Part shown: positions 21,231 to 31,660 of the stretch, one piece after another
Position numbering within the stretch: the stretch's first letter is position 1
Layout of the letters: the number at the start of each line of letters is the position of its first letter
From: Adiantum capillus-veneris
Taxonomy: Eukaryota; Streptophyta; Polypodiopsida; Polypodiales; Pteridaceae
Assembly (NCBI GenBank): GCA_014529385.2
Contig: CM043949.1
Location: 107,793,054-107,857,053 of the forward strand
Reading direction: 5' to 3'
Length of the DNA stretch: 64,000 bases
Notes under the pieces: model-generated
Database searches by the model: none
Told to the model about the DNA's origin: nothing
Seen by the model: the letters and a program-made list of their open reading frames with translations, nothing else
Translations under genes and position numbers: made by a program

Positions 21231-21514
21231 TATCTATCTATCTATCTATCTCTCTCTCTCTCTCTCTCTCCTCTCTTCTCTATCCCATCTCTCTCTCTCT
21301 CTCTCTCTCTCTCCCTTTCTATCTACTCTCTCTATTTCCCTCTCTCTCCCTCTATCTATCTCTCTTCTCTATCCCTATCCCCCCCCCCTCTCTCTCTATC
21401 CCTATCTCTCTCTCTCTATTTCTCTCCCTTTCTATCTACTATCTCTCTTTCCCTATCTCTCTCTATTCTCTCCCTCTATCTATCTCTCTCTTTCCCTATT
21501 TCTCTCTATTCTCT

Positions 21515-21570
<56 letters not shown>

Positions 21571-21591
21571 ATTTCTCTCCCTGTCTATCTA

Positions 21592-21623
<32 letters not shown>

Positions 21624-21671
21624 TTTCCCTCTTTCTCTCTCTCTCTGTCCCTCTTTCCCTATCTCTCTCTA

Positions 21672-21712
<41 letters not shown>

Positions 21713-21742
21713 TTCTATCCCTCTTTGTCACTCCCTCTTTCT

Positions 21743-21789
<47 letters not shown>

Positions 21790-21886
21790 TCTCCCTCTCT
21801 TTAATTATCTCCCTCTTTATCTATCTTTCTCTCCCTCTCTATCTATTTTCCTTCTCCTCCCTCTCTTTAAATTTCTCTCTCTTTCT

Positions 21887-21933
<47 letters not shown>
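21231..21933. repeat. 700-bp (CT)n/(CTAT)n tract after the LINE
   Basis: It begins with five or so ATCT units that form the LINE tail and continues as CT-rich sequence with several pure (CT)n runs. Long Ser/Leu frames on the plus strand are produced by the repeat. The next 22 bases onward are A/C-rich with a repeated AACAAGC(C/T)TAGCA-like phrase. Confidence 0.95.
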
Positions 21934-22121
21934 ACAAACTTAACATTTCTATCTAACATTCTATCCAAACAAGCCAAACAAACCAATCATTTTCAAACAA
22001 GCCTAGCAAAGCAACCATTTCCAAACAAGCTTAACACATGCAACCATTTCCAAATGAACGGAACATGTTATGAATTCTCTTTTTATTTTATTTTAATACG
22101 ATTTATGGATGTGTGTGTGTG

Positions 22122-22160
22122 TAGTAGTAGTAGTAGTAGTAGTAGTAGTCGTAGTAGAAA
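22122..22160. repeat. (TAG)n trinucleotide repeat
   Basis: About twelve TAG units with one interruption, preceded by a short (GT)n. The surrounding region 21934-22237 holds no gene that I can support. Confidence 0.9.
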
Positions 22161-22237
22161 ACAATAGGAAAAGAGGGGGAGGTGCTTTGTTTTGTGTTTA
22201 CCTCTTTCCTTGTACCGCGGTTGAGCTGCGGCTAGGT

Positions 22238-22318
22238 TGAGCTTCCAAAGACGATGGCGAAAAACCCCCTTCGATGTTGTGCTTGCAAAGACGATGGCGG
22301 AAACCCCCTTCGACAAAA
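22238..22318 (+). repeat. 40-bp tandem duplication
   Basis: Two adjacent units share GCAAAGACGATGGCG and CCCCCTTCGA with a few differences. It lies outside the CACTA-2 subterminal repeats and may belong to that element's left end. Confidence 0.65.
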
Positions 22319-22463
22319 CTTAGGAAGCTTGGAGAAAGAGGGAGAGGGGGGGTGGGGGAGGAAAGCTTGGGAGCGATGGCGGAGAGCAAGGATACAAAGT
22401 ATGCAGCAAAAACACGGCATACTCTATCTTCTTGCCTATTTTAGGTGCCACGCATTACTAACG

Positions 22464-22512
22464 GGTATTAGCGCTGATATTACCGCGCCCATTACCGCTT
22501 CTATTACCGCGG
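22464..22512. repeat. Left subterminal repeats of CACTA-2
   Basis: Several units of ATTA(G/C)CGC / ATTACCGC follow each other: GGTATTAGCGC, ATATTACCGC, CATTACCGC, TATTACCGCG. They match in inverse the units at 27118-27290. Confidence 0.65.
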
Positions 22513-22860
22513 CCGGTCATTTCAAACGGATACATGCGAATCGGAGGTTAAGGGGGAGGGGGGAGGGGGGGGGGGGTACAAACCACCCCCTCTATCCTTA
22601 GCTATCCATTATTTCATTTTTTAGCATTTTGAGTTTTTTAATGAACATTTTTTAATTTTTTATGGATACTTTATTTTGTAGTACTTTTAAATGTTTATTA
22701 ATTGCATTTTTAAAGTTTTCTTTTAGTTAAAAATAAATTTAGCACTCATTGTCATTTATTCCCTTTTACCTTAACTTTATGTAATTTTTTTAATGGAATT
22801 TAGGGCTTTTTTAAATATTTATTTTTAGGACACATGATTAAATAAATAACATTTTGCGTG

Positions 22861-25800
22861 TGCAGGACATCGATTGGGATGATCGTGGGTCCCCCTGGAG
22901 GCCCTGAGCATGATCGTTGGCTCAAGGAAAAACTCCCTTCTTCTTGCGCCAAGTACAAAAGGGCAATCCCTCGCTTGAGGCGTATTGCTTTGGAGCACGT
23001 GGAGAACGAAGGGCTTTGGCATCCTCGAAAAAGCGCTCGGAGAGATGAGAGTGCGACTCACCCGTCGCTTGAGGAGGTGTCCCATTGGTCTATGTTTGGT
23101 GGTGGTGCACTGGCGCACAAGGCCGAACAACAGAGGCAAGAGCGACTGGGCAATTTGGGTGAACTGCATGGTGATCCTCCCGTTGGCTCTACTTCGACAA
23201 CTCCTATGGCGTCTCCATCGCACTTTGAGGCAGAGGATGAGCATATGTTTGACATGTGTGATGAGTTACTAGCTCATGAGCGCGAGATGTGCGAGGAGGA
23301 TTGTCAGGTTTGCACTAAACGGGCTGCCGAAACGAAGGATAGATTGATGGCGAGTGCCCAAACACCTCTTTGCAACGGTGCACGGTACTCGGTGCTCCGA
23401 GCATCGTTGGAAGTCCTCAACTTGCAAGAAAAATTAGGTTGGAGTAATGCAAGTGTGGATGCACTACTTCTATAAGTATGGAATGTGGCCTTTATATACT
23501 CTCCACTCGCTTTATGGTGCTGTCTTCTAGCAATTATACTTATACCCATGTTTGTTGTAGTTTGATGGAAAAAATGTTACCACATGCCTCCAGATCATCG
23601 ACGAGATAGATCGTATGTCACTTCACTTGGAATGGAGTATGAGCGCATCTATGCGTGCGTCAATGATTTCATGCTATACCGCAATGAGCATGCACATGCT
23701 ACCTCATGTCCCGTGTGCGGGGAGGCACGATACGAGACAGGAGTGAGCGGGGCACACATATCCCGCAAGGTATTGAGACGTTTTTCATTAATTAATTCCT
23801 TGCATCCAAGACATGTTTAAAAGTAAGTCTATCGTGGAGCTTCTCACGTGGCACGTGAACCATCGCTCAAATGATGGAATGATGCGTGTCCCTATCGATT
23901 CACCTACATGGAGGCACATCGAAACTCAATGGCCAGAGTTTAAGTTGGAGCCTTGACACTTGAGGCTTGGGTTAGCAAGTGATGGTGTCAACCCCTTTGG
24001 CACTAAGTCTACTTCATGGAGCACTTGGCCTCCTGTGGTGATTATCAACTACAATATTCCACCATGGGAGACAACCAAGAAGGGCAATATACTTCTTTTC
24101 TTGCTTGTGCCAGGGAAGTACAAAGTGTCAAATACTGACGTCTACCTCGAGCCCCTCATCGAGGAGTTATGGAGAGGCATTCCTGTTGTCGATGTCTCAC
24201 TTGCAAAGGAGGGGAGAGAGGCCATTGTGAGGGGAATCCTTATGTGGACTATGTACGAATATCCTGGGCTTGGAGAGATTTCTGGTAACCCCCTTTCCTC
24301 TATCTCTCTCTCCCTCTCTCCCTTTAGTTCACTCATCTCTCTAACCATATGATAATGCAGGGTTGTCCACATTGGGGCACAATGCATGTCCTACTTGCGG
24401 GCCATCGTTGGTGACGGAGAGGCCCGATTCCTTGCACAAGGTAATCTATCCAAACAACCATCGTTTCTTACCTCAAGGGCATAACAAGCACAAGGCTCCA
24501 ACAAATGGGAAGACCTCTCTAAAGCTCACGATGGCAGATTGGGCAACCATTTGGGAAGAACACCACAACAGCAATCTGGCTCCGTGTCCTCCACCCCCCC
24601 TCCACCAAAAGGTATGTCAAGGTATTCCATATTTTTAAGGCTTTCATATTGGAAGGACTTAAAAGTACAACACCTCTTGGATCCCATGCACATATTCAAG
24701 AATGCAGCCCAAACACTATGGGACCACATTATTGGCAAGGAGGACTCTTTGGGTGCGAGGGAGGATTTGAGGCTTTTAAAACGTCGCCCCACCTCTGCTA
24801 CTCCACGTCGTGCCCCAAATGGAAATATTGTGCTTCCTAAAGCACCATGGATGCTAGCCAAAGAAGAATTAGAGAAGGTGAAGGGTACCATTGCCACTAT
24901 TCGCACACCAACAGGATACATGAGGTCGCTAACAGGAGCTTTCATAAAAGCGAAGAAGGGTGGAAGCGTTCAATTGTATCGGTTGAAGTCCCATGATTGG
25001 CACAAGATGCCAATCATACTCCCTATTCTATCTATAGTTTGTGTGTATGACTATCACTCACTTTCCCTTCCCCTGATTTACATTGTAGTTCATTCTGCCA
25101 GTGAGTATGTGTATATGTCGGGACAAGAAAGTGAGAGACGCTATTTTCAAACTAGGAGAGCTAGTACGTTACACCACAAGACTTCACTCAACTACACCTT
25201 TTTTATATACACAATAATTTCAACTAGCACTTAGTGTATCCTTGTGTGTTTTCTTGTAGATTTGTGAGCTCCAAGGAAATCGAAATAAATGCTATCCCTG
25301 CTGCTCAAACACTTGCAATAAAAACTGTGTTTGCCATTGAAGATGCATTTCCTTGATCGGTGCTTCTTCTAGTCAAATTCACCTCTTGGTTCACGTGTTG
25401 GAGGAGATCACTATATGTGGAGTAGTGAACGCACGATGGATGTTCTTCTTAGAGAGGGTTTTAAAGACTCTCAAAGATTTTGTGCGGCATGTATGGCCGA
25501 AGGGTGGATCGTTCAAGAGGCATTTGTTTACATATAAGAGTATTTGGCACAAGTTGATCCTTCAATGCCTCGCATGTGGTCAGACGAGGAAGATGCAAGG
25601 ATGAATTCACACTTGCCAAGTGGAAAGGGGAAACTACTTAACATGGATATGAATCTATCCCGAGTGTTCAATAACTTTTGTATTCTCAATGCAAAGATTA
25701 TGACCAAGTTGGGTGGACTTGTGGACAGTGGAAAAGGCAAGGTGTTTGCAAGAGAGGGAAGCATGGAAACAAGCACATGGAGGAAGGAGGGCACCCCCAG

Positions 25801-26736
25801 TGCCTAGACACCTTGCATGCTTCCCAAGTCTCATTAGTGCAGAGTGGATTCATGAGAGAATGACCGAGGCAAAAGCGCGTGGAGAAGACATCACCAGCAA
25901 AGAATGGGAGTATGCACGAGGCTGCGTACCAAAGGTAGAGTACTCATATACCTAAACCATATTGTAAAATTTTTTCTTGAAATTATCTTTAATATGTATT
26001 TGATGAATTAATATATTTTTCTATTTTGTAGTGCCTTTCCTTTAACTCTATGTGGTCAAAGGGTCGTCACTTTTGTACGCGCCACATTGACGAGCGTAGA
26101 ACCACCATGGATTGTGCCATCATGGGCAACTTTGACACAGACAGTGATGAAGCCAGGTACTGCGGAACTATTGAAAGGATACTAAGGGTTAATTTTCAAA
26201 CCTTTCATACCTCTACATTGTGGACTGTAGTGTGCATCACACAGGGAGGTATGCCAATTTAGTTTTACCGCGCAATTGTGAGCAGGTGAGTGACATGTAC
26301 CTTTTTTATTCTTATTTTCTTGTAGCATTAATTATACCATTGTTACTCACTTTGAGCTTCTCTTTTATAGGTCATCTATATCCCAGCAATCCACCAACCA
26401 AAACTTTGGTTTGGAATTCCCATAACACCTTGGGGGAGAACCATTTTTTCCACTAATGAAGTGGAGACCATCTTCGACCCTCTTCCACCTCCGACTTTGG
26501 ATGAGGTGGAAACAGAGGAGAGGGAGGTCGATGAATCAAGTCCGGTGGCAGCAAGTCTTAGCGAGGATGATTGTCATGATGATGAAGATGATGAGATGGA
26601 GGATGACGAACTTGAAGATGATGAAGGCAATGTATCCACAAACGACAATTCTGTTTCTCTCTTTATTGATTTAGGAGCCATGGGCTTAGAATTGGATGAT
26701 GCCTCATGTAGAGATCTTTTGGAAGATGATTCATAA
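22861..26736 (+). pseudogene. CACTA TNP2-type transposase, multi-exon, broken
   Basis: The transposase cuts and pastes CACTA elements. Recognisable in order: N-terminal region 22858-23475; TSLGMEYERIYACVNDFMLY and SCPVCGEARYETG (23615-23745), the hallmark TNP2 block; RLGLASDGVNPFG, WPPVVIINYNIPPWE and ILLFLLVPGKYKVSNTDVYL (23960-24280); after an intron near 24290-24360, HRFLPQGHNKHKAP and TWEEHH-type sequence; LSYWKDLKVQHLLDPMHIFK and LKSHDWHKMPI (24620-25010); IHLLVHVLEEITICG and ARWMFFLERVLKTLKDFVRH (25375-25490); ERRTTMDCAIMGNF and VNFQTFHTSTLWTVV (26090-26230); and an acidic C-terminal exon (26461-26736, ending LLEDDS). Stops at 23473, 23818 and 23955 and several frameshifts make it a pseudogene. 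Introns are still visible. Confidence 0.85.
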
Positions 26737-26905
26737 ACATTTTGCACTAGTTATGAAGTTTTTTGGTCGTGTAATCCATTCATCTCTCTCTCCCCCCTCT
26801 TCCTCTCTTTAGATTTGGGAATATGCTCAATTATGTTAATCAATTGACAGTGATTATTTTAGTTGTAACCAAGTGTAATCCTATATCCCTCCCCTCCTCC
26901 TCCTC

Positions 26906-26950
<45 letters not shown>

Positions 26951-27032
26951 TCTTTCTCTTCTTTTTTAAATTTGAAAATTTTATACAATATTCTTAATTT
27001 TTATTGAGAGGAGGGAAACACCAAAATTTGAA

Positions 27033-27059
27033 GGGGGGGGGGGGGGGGGGGGGGGGGGG
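27033..27059. repeat. 27-base G homopolymer
   Basis: An uninterrupted run of guanines after GAA, within the right end of CACTA-2. A shorter G-rich tract occurs at 22550-22576. Both are quadruplex-prone and are also places where base counts in an assembly are unreliable. Confidence 0.9.
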
Positions 27060-27117
27060 AGGGATGTTATTTTAAGCCAAATTTGAAAGATAAGGCACTA
27101 AATTTGGTTGTCGGATA

Positions 27118-27290
27118 TAACAACGGCAATAAACACGGTAATAACAGAGGTAATAAACATGGAAATAATAGCGAAAACTATCGCGGAAATATTTTAAACA
27201 CACAAAAATCCCCCTGCCCTCCTCTCTCTTGTTTCTCTACTTGAATTTGCACCTTCTCTCTACAAAACGCGGTAAAACAGCGCGGTAAAC
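27118..27290. repeat. Right subterminal repeats of CACTA-2
   Basis: Units such as ACGGCAATAAACACGGTAAT, AGAGGTAATAAACATGG, AACGCGGTAAAACAGCG and GCGGTAAACAC occur in the orientation opposite to the left cluster. Confidence 0.6.
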
Positions 27291-27295
27291 ACTTG

Positions 27296-28690
27296 GAGAT
27301 TTTCATAGTGATTGTTGGACCTAGCATTTTTGCACATTTCCAAGTTTTTTGACGTTTTTGGTAATTGACCCACTTATAGTATATTTTTGAAGTACATATC
27401 ACAAAGTTCTCACAATAATAGCAAACAAAAAATATTGTGATATTATACATGAGTGGAAGGCAAGAACTTGATGGAACTGAGTGACAAGTGTATCTCTCAA
27501 GTTATGTGAGCACCTCTTTATACTAGAAATAGTTAGTTACACTATTGTTCACCGTATGAAGGCATGTCAAAGCAAACACCCACACATTAGAACTCCCTCT
27601 TAGGTGGAAAAGGAAATGGACGTCTTTTCACGTTTTTGACTAGATTGAGTCACAAGAAGGCATCAACTCCACCATCTCAGGTGAGGGAAGTGATCTTACA
27701 ACGACTAAGACTGACCAATTTTTCGGGCAAGGGGAGGATGTATATCTCTTTTAATTATTTTTTGACTTCACTTGACACTTCCAATTCAATTCCTCATGTA
27801 GGGGGAAGGCCATCTTACAGGTGGTTAGCAGTTGAAGAGTAGGGACTACTTGGACTAGGTAGGGCTCTTATAGCTTTATGTTCACCTTCAAAATGCATTA
27901 ATATACTAGTGACTTATATTAGATAATACTAGTGGATATCACACATATATAGATACAGTTGATAGAAGACATACTTACAACAACTAGCTAGCTAGATATA
28001 TATGGTAGGTAGGTGTAGATAGAAGTAGGGATAACTAGGTTGATTTTAGATAGAAAATGCAATATTAGCTAGAAACCATAGTAGGTCCAAAACATGATAG
28101 TAAGACACTAAATGTGGTAGTAGAATGATGTAATAATAGTGCCAAAATTGATAAGGATAAAAATGAGATAGAAATCCATAGAAATCTAAACTTAGTAATC
28201 TTTAGAAAATCCTTATGTGCAATTATGGAGCCATGAAATAGGATTGATATAAATGCACTATATATTTTTAAAGTGAAGGGTATGTAACAAGTATTCACAC
28301 AACAATAACATTTTTCCTTTGAAGCAACTACAAACATCAAATTTCAATCACATAAAGAGACATTAGAGGAGCATTAGAGCGACCTCAATTCTTTGATCTT
28401 ACTCCACTTCCACCCATTCACAACAAAGGAGGAGAATGTTGGACTAAGCTAATTAAGTGATGGAGCCTCAACTACTCAAATGTGATGTGGCATTTGTAGA
28501 ACCTAAGGTGGAAGAAACATTGGTTGCTACTTTGACATGGAGTCAATTATTTGAAACAAGGTGGGAATGACCCTTAGCTGGAACCCTCTCAAGGGCTAAA
28601 AGCAGGCTTTGGTGGTACAAAATATGTTTGAATAGTTGAAAGTGAAGAGGAAAATGGATTTTTTAAAACATCCTGGGTTGTAAAAAAGTC
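27296..28690. other. No gene seen
   Basis: AT-rich sequence with no coding frame above background and no long repeat that I can define. Confidence 0.5.
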
Positions 28691-28844
28691 TTTTAATTAA
28701 CGTTTTGAATAGGTTGTGGGTGGGATCTTACAACAACGTGGGTGTAGTTGCCGAGATTGCTCATGAGGCAACTTGCTGCTACTATGCACTCGATGGCCAA
28801 GAAGTTCTCTTTGTGTGTGCTGCTTGCGGTACCTCTATGAGACA

Positions 28845-28848
<4 letters not shown>

Positions 28849-28898
<50 letters not shown>
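28849..28898. repeat. (CT)n microsatellite
   Basis: About 25 CT units. Confidence 0.95.
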
Positions 28899-28900
<2 letters not shown>

Positions 28901-28967
28901 CATTTATCTATATGTGCAGCAACTACAACCTGTGTCCTCCACAACTAGCTCTCTATCTATCCCCCCT

Positions 28968-28972
<5 letters not shown>

Positions 28973-29047
<75 letters not shown>
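28973..29047. repeat. (CT)n microsatellite
   Basis: About 37 uninterrupted CT units. Together with the previous tract it produces a long artefactual plus-strand frame at 28705-29358. Confidence 0.95.
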
Positions 29048-29050
<3 letters not shown>

Positions 29051-29811
29051 GTGTGAAGCAAGCCCTTCCATTGATGTGTGCTTGGAGATACAACGAGCAA
29101 AAAACACGATGGAAATCTATTACCCTAGTCTCATCAATGAAACTATCAGTAATCAAGCCTATATGCGCAACTATTTGGCAAAAGATAAACACAACCGATG
29201 AAAGAAGGAAAGGCATCCTCTTGCTACCAAAAATTTCACGCTACCAAATAACAAGTGAAGAAAGAACATATGCAAAGCAATGGTGGCTGAGTGTTGGAAA
29301 AGGCAGACTTAGGGGCTTCAAGTATCCAAACAACAAGAGATACTCAAGGAGCCCATGAAACAATCATGCATTTTCCAACTTGAGAAAATCAAATACTGAA
29401 TCAAGTTTTGTTTTTGGAGTTAGTAATACGTTGATGCAGCTCAAGGTACCGCACTTTGCAAGTGAGCATTTTGTAAAAAGAACCTCATTGGTGATGATCC
29501 TAAATATATATGAAAGAATAAAAAATTTGAATCAATCAAAATTGCTAGTCTTTTGGGTGTTCATCAAAGAAACATAGCGACAACGAGAACTTGGTTTGAG
29601 TTGAGAGATGAGAATGAAGCATTGCCACCTACTACTTGTCAGAGACATTTGCCTCGACATAGCAGTATCACATGTGAAACCACATATTTGGTCTATGCCT
29701 TTTGAACATTAGAGACCAGAGTTTTACCTAACAAAAAGGATATATGCAAGACAATAATTGACTCAAAACATGTCATCAAACAACCCATACATCTTCTCGA
29801 TGACTCTTAGA

Positions 29812-31660
29812 TAACACATTCAAATGATAGCAGTCTTTAATTGCATGGAATTCTGTTTGGATTGATGTTTATAATGACAACCTTGGATAATAGTCTTAGG
29901 ATATATTCTAGACATTACCAAATTCAATACTATATTGCTCATTTGGTACCTTGAAATAGTGCCATTTTTTGCTCAACATTAGTAGGAAAAGTATGATTGT
30001 TTAAGACGCTACCAAAGTTGGTGCTCAAACATATTTGCTGCTTTATAAGATTTGGTGCACGAGCCTTGTTACATTAGCATGTTCATCAAAGCATATCATC
30101 AAAACCAACTTTGGTTTTTTTTTTTTTGCATTGGTTCACACAACACCAAATTTTGTGCTTTCACAGATTTGGTGCTTTCACTCAACTTTGATATTACCAA
30201 GCATGTGACCCAAATATAAATCAACCCAAAATTATATAAGCTTGGCACAACCACCAATTTGGTACATCTTTCTTCTTTGCTACTACTTTATAGTTTGATA
30301 TGGTATTCTATTTCGTTACTCTATCCAATTTTGGTTCTTGCTGGGAGCTTCTGCTTTTCTTTTGGTCTTCTTTCTAACCAATGTTGGTACTCTCCCGATT
30401 TCATGGGTGGTTTTTATAGCCATGTTCAATACTCAAGGTCTTGGACTAGTTGGTACATGTTTTTCCTTTGGTACTCCTTTATAGTTTGATATGGTGTTCT
30501 CTTTTGCTACCCTATCCAATTTTGGTTCTAGCTAGAAACTTTTGTTCTTTTTTGGTATTCTCTGCCGCCAATATTGGTACTCTATTGATTTCATTTGAGA
30601 TTCTTATAGCAATGTTTAATACCATATCACCTAGCCATTTGGTACATCTCTCTCCTTTGGTACTCCTTTATAGTTTTGTTATGGTGTTTTGTTTTTGGTA
30701 CTCTATCCAAATTTGTTTTAGCTGACTATTTTTGATTTAGTTTTGGTATTCTCTACGACCAGTTTTGGTAGTATATTGATTTCATGGGTGATCTTTATAG
30801 TTCTCTTTGATAGAAAAGCACCTGGACCGGTTGATACATCTTTCTCCTTTTGTACTCCTTTATAGTTTGGTATGTGTTTTGTTTTGGTACTCTATCCAAA
30901 TTTGGTTCTAGTTGGGTACTTTTGTTTTAGTTTTGGTATTCTCTACTACCACTTTTGGTACTATATTGATGTCATGGGTGATTTTTATAGCCCCGCTCAA
31001 TAGCAATGCTCTTAGACCAATTGGTACATGATCTTTCTCCTTTGGTACTTCTTTATAGTTTGGTACGATGTTTTGTTTTGGTACCCTATCCAAATTTGGT
31101 TCTAGTTGGGTACTTTTGTTTTAGTTTTGGTAATTTTTACAACTAGTTTTGTTAGCATATTGATTTTATGGGTGATTTTTATAGCCCTGCTCAATAACAA
31201 ACATATGGACCAGTTGGTACATCTTTCTCCTTTGATACTCCTTTATAGTTTGGTAAGGCATTCTGTTTTGGTGCTCTATCCAAAGTTGGTTTCAACTAGT
31301 ACTTTTGTTTTAATTTTGGTATTCTCTATGATCAATTTTTGATACTATATTGATTTCGTTGTTGCTTTTTACATCCTTGTTCAATACCAAAGCAATTGGA
31401 CGAATTTGTTACTTGGGCCAGTTTGGTACTTTTTTGAATTTGGTATCGTGTTATAGTTTTATATGGAGTACTCTATTTGTATTCTGTTTTGGTAGTCTAT
31501 TTTTATTTTGTTACTAGATTCCCGCTTCAATTTTAGTACTTTAGGATAGTTTGGTACTCTCTCAATGTTTTTGTTTGGGATTGTATACTTGTTTGGTACT
31601 CTGTTTACGTGTGTTATTTGAGGTGATTTTGCTCTAATTTATAATGTACTGGTTTGATAG
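29812..31660 (+). other. Apparent intron of the transposase-like gene
   Basis: Protein similarity stops at HLLDDS (29811) and resumes at MELYNRF (31661). The acceptor is GGTTTGATAG|ATGGAG. The donor position reads CTTAG|ATAACA where CTCAG|GTAACA would be expected, so the site is mutated by two transitions. The interval is mostly occupied by the 190-bp tandem array. Confidence 0.5.
30261..31600 (+). repeat. Tandem array, period about 190 bp, TTTGGTAC-rich
   Basis: Unit starts GGTACAT(C)TTTCTCCTTTGGTAC recur at 30261, 30452, 30641, 30833, 31023, 31216 and, degenerate, 31424 (spacing 189-208). Each unit also holds TACTCCTTTATAGTTTGGTA and TTGGTTCTAG(C/T)TGGGTAC. The motif TTTGGTAC or TTTGGTA occurs four to six times per unit, so a short motif array is nested in the longer period. 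Confidence 0.85.

Larger units (their letters stand above)
16606..21250 (+). mobile_element. Apparently full-length LINE with two open ORFs
   Basis: A 5' UTR of about 250 bases precedes ORF1 (16857-17789) and ORF2 (17796-21176), followed by a very short 3' UTR (about 55 bases) and a (TATC)n tail at about 21232-21252 instead of poly(A). The apurinic endonuclease plus YADD reverse transcriptase makes it a non-LTR retrotransposon. It is unlike typical seed-plant L1. CT microsatellites flank both ends. Exact boundaries and target duplications are hidden by the repeats. Confidence 0.88.
22464..27295 (+). mobile_element. Second CACTA element (CACTA-2) with decayed TNP2 transposase
   Basis: A TNP2-type gene (22861-26736) lies between two clusters of short repeats in inverted orientation: TATTACCGC-like units at 22464-22512 on the left and GGTAATA/GCGGTAAA-like units at 27118-27190 and 27258-27290 on the right. 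This is the subterminal arrangement of CACTA elements. I could not find the CACTA termini themselves, so the limits are approximate. Confidence 0.65.

Noticed and set aside
21178-21934. Long plus-strand frames rich in Ser/Leu/Pro
   Set aside because: They are translations of the CT microsatellite and have no other content.
28705-29358. 217-residue plus-strand frame
   Set aside because: Two CT microsatellites keep the frame open; the ends show no domain. Part of it may belong to the 5' side of the transposase-like gene but I cannot support a start.
30261-31600. Possible CRISPR-like or satellite centromere array
   Set aside because: The units are contiguous and degenerate with no spacers, and the array is far too short for a centromeric satellite; it lies between recognisable coding blocks.
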